Assembly (NCBI GenBank): GCA_009695405.1
Contig: SIAZ01000235.1
Coordinates: 1-5,626 of the forward strand
DNA from: Pedosphaera sp.
GTDB taxonomy: Bacteria > Verrucomicrobiota > Verrucomicrobiia > Limisphaerales > UBA9464
Length of the DNA stretch: 5,626 bases
Reading direction: 5' to 3'
Below, piece after piece: positions 1-5,545 of this stretch. The position numbers were made by a program, and so were the translations under genes. The notes beneath the pieces were generated by a model, which did no database searches, had not been told where the DNA came from, and worked only from the letters and a program-made list of their open reading frames with translations. Positions within the stretch are counted from its first letter, which is position 1; each line of letters begins with the position of its first letter.

Positions 1-97
1 TCAGCGCCGTCTCCGGGGCTGTGGTCAGTTCTGGAGCCGCCCCGGCCTTACCCATCTCCTTCAACTCTGCGTCTTGGTCAAAAACAAGGACGATCAC
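1..97 (-). CDS. possible 5' end of an unidentified protein, runs off the left edge
   Basis: Reading the minus strand from a GTG at 97-95 gives 32 codons with no stop up to the window edge. The peptide begins VIVLVFDQDAELKEMGKAG and turns Ala/Pro/Thr-rich. The frame is open from just after a TAA about six codons upstream of the GTG. An in-frame ATG at 55-53 is an alternative start, preceded directly by GAAGGAG. It lies 59 bases after the oxidoreductase stop on the same strand, so it could be a sixth gene of the unit. The hydrophobic beta-strand-like opening followed by acidic and basic residues is plausible coding sequence, but I recognise no family and the fragment is short. Neither start has a normally spaced ribosome binding site: the strong AGGAGG here overlaps the GTG. 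It could equally be non-coding. Confidence 0.25.
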   Translation of the reverse strand, partial: MIVLVFDQDAELKEMGKAGAAPELTTAPETAL

Positions 98-104
98 CTC
101 CTCT
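92..104 (-). promoter_or_regulatory. extended Shine-Dalgarno-like sequence
   Basis: The minus strand reads AGAGGAGGTGATC, which includes an 11-base perfect complement (AGGAGGTGATC) to the conserved bacterial 16S rRNA 3' tail GATCACCTCCT. No start codon at normal spacing opens a useful frame: a TTG nine bases after AGGAGG stops after eight codons. The GTG at 97-95 is embedded in the motif. It may help initiation at the GTG or at the ATG at 55-53, or be a chance match. Confidence 0.3.
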
Positions 105-117
105 GGAACTGATTCTT

Positions 118-140
118 ACCGTCAACTCGTGAATGCACGG
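118..140 (+). repeat. left copy of a 23-bp imperfect inverted repeat
   Basis: The plus strand here (ACCG, T, CAACT, C, GTGAATGCAC, G, G) matches the reverse complement of 5479-5501 at 20 of 23 positions, including an uninterrupted GTGAATGCAC. Mismatches are at 122, 128 and 139. Similarity continues weakly on the inner side: on the minus strand this copy is followed by GAATCAG and then CCAGAGG, and the right copy by GAATGAG and then CCAGCGG. It lies between the oxidoreductase stop and the possible left-edge gene. It may be a remnant or end of a dispersed repeat; no complete element is visible around it. Confidence 0.45.
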
Positions 141-156
141 GTCTTGAAGTAGACCA

Positions 157-1284
157 TTACGTTAAAGACACGGCTGAGTGAGTTTGGTGAGACTCTAAGG
201 CAGCGGCAAATATTTGGTGGCTTCGGACGGCTTCATCGGGTGTGACACAGCCGAAACGGCCTCCCAGAGCGCCTGCTCGTTCAGCGGCATAAGCGGCCCA
301 CATTTGTAAAAAACAATCCGGAAAACCGGGCTCAAATATACCACCAGAAATTGTTGGAAAAGGGGTTTGAAAACCCAATTCTGTTCGGTTCCACCACTGT
401 TCTTTCTGCCGATCGAAGACCCAGAGAGTCTTGGGTTCGGCGGTCGAGTAGCGAATACCACCTTCGGTGCCTAAGACCTCGATAGACCAAGTATTGGTGG
501 AGCCTGGCGCGAGGCGTTTTGTTTCCAAACGCATGGGGGTTTCTAAGCCGTCGATCACCACATCGGTATGCAGCATTGCATTGTCCCACGTATCGCAGGG
601 AGCCATTCCGCCGCGGCCATCGGGTCGTTCGGAGTAAATTTTTTGGAGTTGTGCATAGACTCGGATGGGGTTCCAACCGAGTCGGAGGGGGAGGTGGACC
701 ACATGCATACCGAGGTCACCCATGACCCCAATTTCCCCACAAGATCGGACTTGGCGTTTCCAGTTAATCGGTTTTGATGGGTCGAGATCGCTGGAGTGCC
801 AGAAGCATGACCGGATTTCGAGCGGTTTACCGAGTCGACCAGATTGGACGAACTGAACGACTCGTTGAGGACCGGGTAAGAAGGGGAATTCAGAACTGCA
901 GCGGACGAAACGACCGGATACCGCCGCAGCATCATTGATACGACGAGCGGCAGCGAGATCGATACCAAAAGGTTTCTCGGCGAGAAGATCTTTACCGGCT
1001 TTGAGCACGTCGAGATAGATAGATTCGTGCAGGTGATGAGGAACGGCAACGTACACGACATCGACCTCGGGTGAGGCGAGGAGTTCTTGATGATTTTGGG
1101 TAAGAAGTTTAACAGTAGGAATTTGGCGAAACCATTCGAGCAGGGATTGCTGGAAGTCACAGACGGCGACTAATTCGACCTGAACAGGGAAATTATTGAG
1201 GACAAACCAGCGGGCAAAAGCGCTAGCGGCTTCGCGACCCATCAGGCCGCCACCAATGATACCGACACGCAAAACAGAGTTCAT
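157..1284 (-). CDS. Gfo/Idh/MocA family NAD(P)-dependent oxidoreductase
   Basis: A 375-residue protein of normal family length. The N-terminal Rossmann fold carries the dinucleotide-binding motif G11-x-G13-x-x-G16 (VGIIGGGLMG), and D43 in VAVCDF ends the second beta strand, where ribose-binding residues sit. The family signature A-E-K-P is at 102-105, with K104 matching the catalytic lysine of inositol dehydrogenases. In the C-terminal substrate-binding domain D190-L-G-M-H194 matches the usual D-x-G-x-H motif, so the Lys/Asp/His catalytic set is intact. The protein should oxidise or reduce a sugar, inositol or related polyol/hydroxy compound with NAD(H) or NADP(H) in the cytoplasm; there is no signal peptide. 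Substrate cannot be predicted from sequence in this family. It is the last complete gene of the minus-strand unit, 35 bases after the preceding stop. The ATG at 1284-1282 is chosen because GxGxxG follows within 11 residues. The leader has no good ribosome binding site. Confidence 0.95.
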   Translation of the reverse strand: MNSVLRVGIIGGGLMGREAASAFARWFVLNNFPVQVELVAVCDFQQSLLEWFRQIPTVKLLTQNHQELLASPEVDVVYVAVPHHLHESIYLDVLKAGKDLLAEKPFGIDLAAARRINDAAAVSGRFVRCSSEFPFLPGPQRVVQFVQSGRLGKPLEIRSCFWHSSDLDPSKPINWKRQVRSCGEIGVMGDLGMHVVHLPLRLGWNPIRVYAQLQKIYSERPDGRGGMAPCDTWDNAMLHTDVVIDGLETPMRLETKRLAPGSTNTWSIEVLGTEGGIRYSTAEPKTLWVFDRQKEQWWNRTELGFQTPFPTISGGIFEPGFPDCFLQMWAAYAAERAGALGGRFGCVTPDEAVRSHQIFAAALESHQTHSAVSLT

Positions 1285-1319
1285 TTTAGAAACGGATAAA
1301 AAGAGATTTCAGAAGAAAG

Positions 1320-2057
1320 TTAAGCCGAAGGTGGTGGCGAGGTGTTTTTTGCACAAAGCGAGTCTTCCAGAGCTTTAAGCTTCGCTTTCAGAACCTCATT
1401 CTCTTGATTGCAAAGGAGTTGTTCAGAAAGCCAAGTCAAGGCTGGGTTGCCATTTGTGTGTCGCGACAAAAGGTCGAAAAACTCAGTTTCGGTGAGTTGG
1501 GCATCTTCGAGCACTTCGGTCAAAGGTTGACCCTCGGTAATTCCTCGATGCATTCGGAGCACTCTCTGTAGTTCCTTAGCGGGAGTTTCCCGTCGACCAA
1601 ACCGCGGCGTAGAACTTGGTTTACCCTCAGGATCGACGACTAGCCTACGTGGGTTTAAGGCTAGGCCGGTTGGCACAATTGTACCCAACCGACCTTCCGT
1701 TTCTGGCACACGATCGACGTGATTTTTAACGTGAACCCATAAAGTAGTGAGACGCTGCCCGTTCGCTCGGAAACCGATACTTTTCCAGAAACTTCTTTCC
1801 ACCCGGCGCAATCCGCTGAGTTCGGAGATAGCTCGAGCGACGTGTCGACTCGATCGCGCAACACCCATCTGTTGAAGAATATCAATTTCCGAGGCGAAAA
1901 GCTCTGGATTTAGACGGTAGATGAGGGTGGCGAGTGGGCGGAAAATCCAAGGAACAGATTGAACAAGAGCGTGAGCGACAAAGTGGTCTTCTGAGCACTC
2001 ATAATAGGCACAGTAAGCCGCCTTAAAATTCGGATAAGCAGGAGTGTTAGAAGCCAT
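1320..2057 (-). CDS. conserved-looking hypothetical protein, 245 residues
   Basis: I do not recognise this family. The protein appears soluble, with no signal peptide and no convincing membrane segment. An N-terminal helical region (about 8-115) is rich in aromatic and basic residues: YPNFKAAYCAYY at 8-19, a hydrophobic patch at about 35-50, and ARSSRHVARAISEL at 67-80. A more polar, Pro/Arg/Gly-rich middle follows (about 117-160). The C-terminal helical part (about 160-215) ends in a short heptad-like stretch, NQENEVLKAKLKALEDSL at 218-235, that could form a coiled coil, and a Ser/Pro tail. A regulatory or scaffold role is conceivable but unproven. It lies 33 bases after the LarA homologue and 35 before the oxidoreductase on the same strand, which supports it being a real gene. 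The start at 2057 has no clear ribosome binding site. No catalytic motif is visible. Confidence 0.8.
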   Translation of the reverse strand: MASNTPAYPNFKAAYCAYYECSEDHFVAHALVQSVPWIFRPLATLIYRLNPELFASEIDILQQMGVARSSRHVARAISELSGLRRVERSFWKSIGFRANGQRLTTLWVHVKNHVDRVPETEGRLGTIVPTGLALNPRRLVVDPEGKPSSTPRFGRRETPAKELQRVLRMHRGITEGQPLTEVLEDAQLTETEFFDLLSRHTNGNPALTWLSEQLLCNQENEVLKAKLKALEDSLCAKNTSPPPSA

Positions 2058-2065
2058 AGGTTGCG

Positions 2066-2088
2066 CCGAGGATAAGGGCTAGCCTCGG
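2066..2088 (-). other. small hairpin between two genes
   Basis: CCGAGG at 2066-2071 and CCTCGG at 2083-2088 form a perfect 6-bp stem with an 11-base loop in the 33-base gap after the LarA homologue stop. No U-tract follows on the minus strand, so it does not look like an intrinsic terminator. It could stabilise or process the mRNA between the two cistrons, or be chance. Confidence 0.3.
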
Positions 2089-2090
2089 GA

Positions 2091-3347
2091 TTAGCTTGAG
2101 GTAAGGGTCTCCTCGGTGGTGGGTTGAGGCAGCAGGCGGTATAAGGTTTCACCGGCCTTGGGTACATAAAGAATGCCTCCCTCTTCGCGACCTTGATAGT
2201 CACTTGCAGTGATAGTGCGCCAGTCGCGATATCCTAGATTAATTTCCCGACAGATTTCCTCGGAAATACCGGTGGCTAGAGTGACTCGTGCCCGTTGAGT
2301 TTCGATGCCGTTTTCATAAGTACCTAGCCCAAAAACATGGGTGCTGTGAGCCAGAGTCCCCCAAGGGAAGTGCTTAAAGTGCTCCCACTGTTTGAGGAAG
2401 TAATCTCGGCAGTGATAGCCGACCTGCCGAATAAGTTCACCGTGGACGACGCTAATTTCGTGGAGGTGAGGAGCGTAGATGATGAGTTCACCGCCTGGGG
2501 CAAGGACGGGTTCTAGTTTGTACATGCACTTTGCACCCACCCAGAGTTCGTCGTACATGGCTGGAGCACAGCTTAAGATCGTGTGAAAAGGTCGAGGTTT
2601 CCATTCGATATGTGTTTTTGCCGAAAGATCGGCCGCCTCGGTCCAAGCCTCTTCAGGGGTCCCCGATATCAATCCACGCAGGCCGCCGCCAGGTTGAACT
2701 ACCATGGCAAAGCAGAGTTTTGGAATGGGCACCATCGCCCCAGCTCGATCGACCACACGGCGTACAGGCGTCCACTTGTGACCGATAACTCCCATCGTTG
2801 TAATCACCGCACCCAACCAGTGGAAGAAATTGAGAATTTCCGGCCCCCCGACACCTGGAAATAAGTATTTATTGCCGCCGCTGAATCCAACCACTTCATG
2901 CGGGAAAACAGGTCCGATGATAATGATCTGATCACACTCTAGTACTCGTTTGTTGATCGACACCGGCACCTCCATGGCGAAGAGGCCATCGGAAAGCTCT
3001 CTGACATCTTCCGAAGACAACGTACCCAAGCGATGTAAGGCGTCTGGATTGTCCCATTCGTGATTGAAAAAACGAACCCCCGCATAGCGTGTTGATCTCT
3101 CGGTTGAGGTGATGTCAAGACGTGCACAAATGGCATCGTCCGACATCGGTGGATGGGTGCCTAAGGCAACTAAGATATCAAACGTGGCAACTACACTGCC
3201 GATTCGGTCAAATAATATCTTGAAGAGAAGTCCCACTGGAGCGGTTCGTGTGCTATCGGGAATAATTAGTAGAATCCGTTGTCCTCGATAGGTCTCGATT
3301 GGGCAGCTTCGAGCTACTTCGTTCACCACATCTTGTTCGGTCATCAT
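2091..3347 (-). CDS. LarA/DUF2088-family protein (nickel-pincer hydroxyacid racemase/epimerase superfamily)
   Basis: A 418-residue protein close to the length of lactate racemase LarA, which interconverts D- and L-lactate with a covalently attached nickel-pincer nucleotide (NPN) cofactor. Key family positions are visible: D31-S-T-R34 (the DxTR motif), H65 in ALGTH, H150 before GFSGG (154-158), K160, and H176. The H150-K160-H176 spacing of 10 and 16 equals that of L. plantarum LarA H174-K184-H200, where the lysine carries the cofactor and H200 ligates nickel. NPN-dependent racemase or epimerase activity is therefore likely, though the substrate may be a hydroxyacid other than lactate. Near 273-280 (KCMYKLEP) the usual LarA Gln/Lys pair is not obvious, which argues for a different substrate. 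The larB, larC and larE cofactor genes are not in the window. Two adjacent ATGs (3347 and 3344) follow a purine-rich GAAGAAG leader; the second has the better spacing. The gene follows the peroxiredoxin by 48 bases. Confidence 0.9.
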   Translation of the reverse strand: MMTEQDVVNEVARSCPIETYRGQRILLIIPDSTRTAPVGLLFKILFDRIGSVVATFDILVALGTHPPMSDDAICARLDITSTERSTRYAGVRFFNHEWDNPDALHRLGTLSSEDVRELSDGLFAMEVPVSINKRVLECDQIIIIGPVFPHEVVGFSGGNKYLFPGVGGPEILNFFHWLGAVITTMGVIGHKWTPVRRVVDRAGAMVPIPKLCFAMVVQPGGGLRGLISGTPEEAWTEAADLSAKTHIEWKPRPFHTILSCAPAMYDELWVGAKCMYKLEPVLAPGGELIIYAPHLHEISVVHGELIRQVGYHCRDYFLKQWEHFKHFPWGTLAHSTHVFGLGTYENGIETQRARVTLATGISEEICREINLGYRDWRTITASDYQGREEGGILYVPKAGETLYRLLPQPTTEETLTSS

Positions 3348-3395
3348 AGGCTTCTTCTTTCGACGAGCGTTTTTTAAAGGGAGTCTCGGTGCGGG

Positions 3396-3875
3396 TTATT
3401 CCCGAAGAGAGGCTAGCACTTCCGCCGCGTGCCCTTCTGGTTTAACCGTGGGCCAAATACGGACAATCCGGCTATCGGGTCCAATATGGAAGGTCACTCG
3501 GTAGGTGCCCATATACTTGCGTCCCATAAATATTTTTTCGCCCCATACACCGTAAGCTCGGACGATGGATTGATCCACATCGGAGAGAAGCGGAAATGGG
3601 AGTTCAAACTTCGCGGTAAACTTGGCGTGGGATTTAATTGGATCTGTACTTACGCCAAGAACAACGACTCCGGCGGCTTTAAATTCCTCATAGATATCAC
3701 GAAACTCGCAGGCTTCTCGAGTGCACCTAGGTGTGTTGTCTTTGGGATAAAAAAAGAGGACGATGGGGTGCCCCTTAAATCCAGACAAACTTAAGAGCGA
3801 TCCATCTGTTGAGGTCGCCAAAAATTCGGGGGCGAGATCACCTGTCTTGAGCGAAAGCGTGTGCTCTTTGGCCAT
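3396..3875 (-). CDS. bcp: thioredoxin-dependent peroxiredoxin, BCP/PrxQ type
   Basis: A 159-residue single-domain thioredoxin-fold peroxidase, the usual length for bacterioferritin comigratory protein. It reduces hydrogen peroxide and organic hydroperoxides in the cytoplasm, with electrons usually supplied by thioredoxin. The signature YPKDNTPRCTREACEFRD spans 43-60. C51 is the peroxidatic cysteine, and C56, five residues later, is the resolving cysteine, as in atypical two-Cys BCPs (E. coli C45 and C50). T48 and P49 of the active-site loop are present, and R126 in YMGTYRVTFHI matches the conserved active-site arginine. The C-terminal VKPEGHAAEVLASL is also typical. Position 50 is Arg where Gly is common (TPRC rather than TPGC). 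There is no signal peptide. The gene starts 23 bases after the accD stop, without a recognisable ribosome binding site, suggesting co-transcription with accD. Confidence 0.97.
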   Translation of the reverse strand: MAKEHTLSLKTGDLAPEFLATSTDGSLLSLSGFKGHPIVLFFYPKDNTPRCTREACEFRDIYEEFKAAGVVVLGVSTDPIKSHAKFTAKFELPFPLLSDVDQSIVRAYGVWGEKIFMGRKYMGTYRVTFHIGPDSRIVRIWPTVKPEGHAAEVLASLRE

Positions 3876-3898
3876 ATTAAAAAACAGGGTGAGGCGGC

Positions 3899-4840
3899 TT
3901 AGGAAGCAACCTGATTAGCCATCAAATAGTGGAGGTAGGTGATGAGGCGTTGCTTCATTTCCAATCGAGGAACAATAACGTCAATGAGCCCGCGTTGTTT
4001 AAGGAATTCTGCAGTTTGAAAGTCGGGGGGTAACTCCGACTGGGTAGTGGCCTCGACGACACGACGCCCTGCAAAGCCAATCATCGCACAGGGTTCAGCA
4101 AGAATGAGATCACCGACGCTGGCAAAACTGGCCATGACTCCGGCGGTGGTGGGATCGGTTAGGACGCTAATGTAGGGAAGATTTCGTCGAGCATGATAGG
4201 ACAAGGCCCCACAGGTTTTAGCCATCTGCATCAGACTGAACATCCCCTCGTACATCCGCGCCCCGCCGCTGCTAGAAACAATCACTAAGGGTAAGCCGCG
4301 ATCGGTCGCCGTCTCTATCAGACGCGTCAACTTCTCGCCAACAACCGAGCCCATCGAGCCCCCTAGAAAGCTGAAATCCATCACACCTAATGCAACCCGA
4401 TGTGTGCCGATCAATCCGACTCCTGTCACGACGGCATCCTTTAGCATCGGCATTTTCTTGCGATACGAGACCAACTTAGACTCGTAACTAGAACTTCCAG
4501 TGAACTTGAGGATGTCCACGCTTTCCATCATTGGATCGAGTTCTTCAAAGGAACAGGTCTCCACCATCGAGTGGATCCGCTCACGTGCTCCTAATTTAAA
4601 GTGATGACTGCAATTGGGGCAAACCTTCAGGTTATCATCGAGCTCCTTATCGTAGATCAGGCCACTACAACTGGGACATTTAATCCATAATCCCTCTGGA
4701 ATATCTCGTTTCTTAGCTTTGGACGTCAGCTTGGGTCTGCTCGGAAACGAGTTGATAGCTCCGTCCCGAGTGGGAGGTGTCACAGCGGGCGGAACTTGCT
4801 CAACGTCGATCTGTTTCTTTCGGATGCCACGGATAGCCAT
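3899..4840 (-). CDS. accD: acetyl-CoA carboxylase carboxyltransferase, beta subunit
   Basis: A 313-residue AccD, close to the usual length. With AccA it transfers the carboxyl group from carboxybiotin on AccB to acetyl-CoA, giving malonyl-CoA, the first committed step of fatty-acid synthesis in the cytoplasm. A variable Lys/Pro-rich N terminus (1-45) leads into KRDIPEGLWIKCPSC and a four-cysteine zinc ribbon with the family spacing: C55, C58, C74, C77. The crotonase-like carboxyltransferase domain follows, with MDFSFLGGSMGSVVGEK (154-170), SSSGGARMYEGMFSLMQMAK (189-208; G192-G193 oxyanion loop), and IGFAGRRVVE (254-263). The segment TDPTTAGVMASFA (228-240) has Ala233 where the common form is TTGGV. 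Its partner accA is not in the window, as is usual when the two subunit genes are unlinked. It is the first gene of the minus-strand unit. The ATG at 4840 has no clear ribosome binding site, but the N terminus MAIRGIRKK resembles other AccD starts. Confidence 0.97.
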   Translation of the reverse strand: MAIRGIRKKQIDVEQVPPAVTPPTRDGAINSFPSRPKLTSKAKKRDIPEGLWIKCPSCSGLIYDKELDDNLKVCPNCSHHFKLGARERIHSMVETCSFEELDPMMESVDILKFTGSSSYESKLVSYRKKMPMLKDAVVTGVGLIGTHRVALGVMDFSFLGGSMGSVVGEKLTRLIETATDRGLPLVIVSSSGGARMYEGMFSLMQMAKTCGALSYHARRNLPYISVLTDPTTAGVMASFASVGDLILAEPCAMIGFAGRRVVEATTQSELPPDFQTAEFLKQRGLIDVIVPRLEMKQRLITYLHYLMANQVAS

Positions 4841-5044
4841 GTTGATTAACGCTTTAGTTCAGCGTCTTATTTATTGGAATTTAACCTCTCTACCTCCCGT
4901 TGACCAGCCTCCTTCTAGCCGATGTCGGTTTGCGGTCCCAACCCAACCTCGGTGGAGATAAAGGATAGGAACTTGCTTGTGAGAGAGGTAAAGCAGTCTT
5001 TTCAGATTTAGCGGGTGTTTCCTTTTTTACTGCCCAGTTTTAAG

Positions 5045-5072
5045 ATAATAGCCTTGCTGAGCTCCGAGTTAA
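5045..5072 (-). promoter_or_regulatory. candidate sigma-70-type promoter for accD
   Basis: On the minus strand TTAACT (5072-5067) is followed after 16 bases by TATTAT (5050-5045). These match the TTGACA and TATAAT consensus at four and five of six positions. It points toward accD and would give a leader of roughly 195-200 bases. The match is weak, and other bacterial phyla use different consensus sequences. Confidence 0.3.
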
Positions 5073-5100
5073 AAATAGTATTTCTGTAAGCCTTCTCACA

Positions 5101-5169
5101 TCGCTCGGATGCGAAGTCGCACTTTGTGACTGGAGCACTGGACGCTCTACATCCGGTCCCAGCACTCCA
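5101..5169. other. cluster of consecutive hairpins upstream of accD
   Basis: Three stems lie almost end to end. TCGC (5101-5104) pairs with GCGA (5111-5114). AGTCGCA (5115-5121) pairs with TGTGACT (5125-5131) across a three-base loop, with one G-U pair on the plus strand. TGGAG, CTGG and AC (5131-5143) pair with GT, CCAG and CTCCA (5156-5169), with a 2x2 CA/CA internal loop and one bulged C. The second and third stems share base 5131, so they would fully form as alternatives or with one pair lost. This suggests a structured RNA or leader, or DNA-level palindromes, on an unknown strand; it matches no RNA family I can name. Confidence 0.35.
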
Positions 5170-5226
5170 ATTACGCAAATCGTCTGGCCGGCAATCACAA
5201 ATCTTTGTCAATCGTGACTGTCCCTA

Positions 5227-5469
5227 GTGAAATTCGGGGTGATTCGCCCCTCTCAGACCAGTCAAAGTTTCAATAAACCACTGGCTCCGTTTTCCGGGAC
5301 CACTTCAGTTCAATTGAGTTCATCCGCTCAAGCTAAACCCAAGGAAGACAAATTGGGAACCATGGGGTTCGGCGTACGCTTACGCTTAACCGAGGAAAAC
5401 GGAGGGAGTGTAATTTTCGAAAACCTTCCGGTACCCGCTCTCCTGAAATTTTTTCGCCACTCCGCTTAG
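5227..5469 (+). CDS. uncertain small hypothetical protein, 80 residues
   Basis: An open frame from GTG at 5227 to TAG at 5467-5469, divergent from accD. The first half is Ser/Gln/Lys-rich and low in complexity (about 8-44). The second half, MGFGVRLRLTEENGG and then SVIFENLPVPALLKFFRHSA, looks more like folded protein with a beta-beta-helix character. An internal ATG at 5362 would give only this second part, 35 residues. No ribosome binding site precedes either start. I do not recognise the protein; it may be non-coding or a degraded remnant of a longer gene next to accessory DNA. Confidence 0.25.
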   Translation: MKFGVIRPSQTSQSFNKPLAPFSGTTSVQLSSSAQAKPKEDKLGTMGFGVRLRLTEENGGSVIFENLPVPALLKFFRHSA

Positions 5470-5478
5470 GCGAGGATT

Positions 5479-5501
5479 CGGTGCATTCACAAGTTGTCGG
5501 T
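5479..5501 (-). repeat. right copy of a 23-bp imperfect inverted repeat
   Basis: This is the reverse-complement partner of 118-140, with 20 of 23 bases identical and GTGCATTCAC at 5481-5490 on the plus strand. It lies 44 bases before the GTG of the DruA-like frame. In this copy CATTCAC (5484-5490) also pairs perfectly with GTGAATG (5500-5506) around a nine-base loop, giving a 7-bp hairpin. In the left copy the same hairpin is broken by two extra A bases. This may mark the end or upstream control region of an inserted element. Confidence 0.45.
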
Positions 5502-5506
5502 GAATG
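5484..5506 (+). other. 7-bp perfect hairpin upstream of the DruA-like frame
   Basis: CATTCAC at 5484-5490 and GTGAATG at 5500-5506 enclose the loop AAGTTGTCG. No T-tract follows, so it is not a standard terminator. Its overlap with the repeat copy and its position just upstream of the DruA-like reading frame make an operator, a recombinase or nuclease recognition site, or an element end possible. Confidence 0.4.
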
Positions 5507-5545
5507 AGCTGAACTACCAGCGGCAAAGAGCTCAGAAAGCAGGGC

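Larger units (their letters stand above)
4841..5226. other. intergenic region upstream of accD
   Basis: About 385 bases with no convincing gene. The one open frame here (minus strand, 5211-5008, 67 codons) gives a Cys/Ser/Lys-rich peptide with no family resemblance and no ribosome binding site. The stretch does hold a cluster of hairpins at 5101-5169 and a weak promoter-like pair at 5045-5072, so it is probably a long accD leader and control region, possibly shared with plus-strand transcription to the right. No tRNA or known riboswitch could be recognised by eye. Confidence 0.5.

Noticed and set aside
13..45. 7-bp palindromic arms CCGGGGC (13-19) and GCCCCGG (39-45)
   Set aside because: GC-rich arms with a 19-base loop and no T-tract, inside a possible coding frame; probably compositional rather than a terminator.
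155..159. TAATG overlap of the oxidoreductase stop with an ATG, as in translational coupling
   Set aside because: The ATG frame stops after 11 codons (MVYFKTRAFTS), and a second in-frame stop follows, so no downstream gene uses it.
195..1160. Several open frames on both strands inside the oxidoreductase gene (up to 201 codons on the minus strand)
   Set aside because: They overlap a gene with intact family motifs, lack recognisable domains, and have the compositional look of shadow frames.
3348..3395. A-rich stretch between bcp and the LarA homologue as a terminator
   Set aside because: There is no GC-rich stem before it and no U-tract on the transcribed minus strand, so read-through is expected.
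4719..4961. 80-codon plus-strand frame across the accD start
   Set aside because: Antisense to the accD N terminus; no sensible protein features.
5101..5170. Hairpin cluster considered as a tRNA
   Set aside because: Stem lengths and order do not make a cloverleaf, and no T-arm (GGTTCRANYCC-like) or CCA end in register was found on either strand.
5008..5211. 67-codon minus-strand frame upstream of accD
   Set aside because: Cys/Ser/Lys-rich with no family resemblance or ribosome binding site, and it runs through the hairpin cluster; more likely leader or intergenic DNA.
5206..5211. Perfect TTGACA on the minus strand as a -35 box
   Set aside because: No TATAAT-like hexamer lies 15-19 bases downstream.
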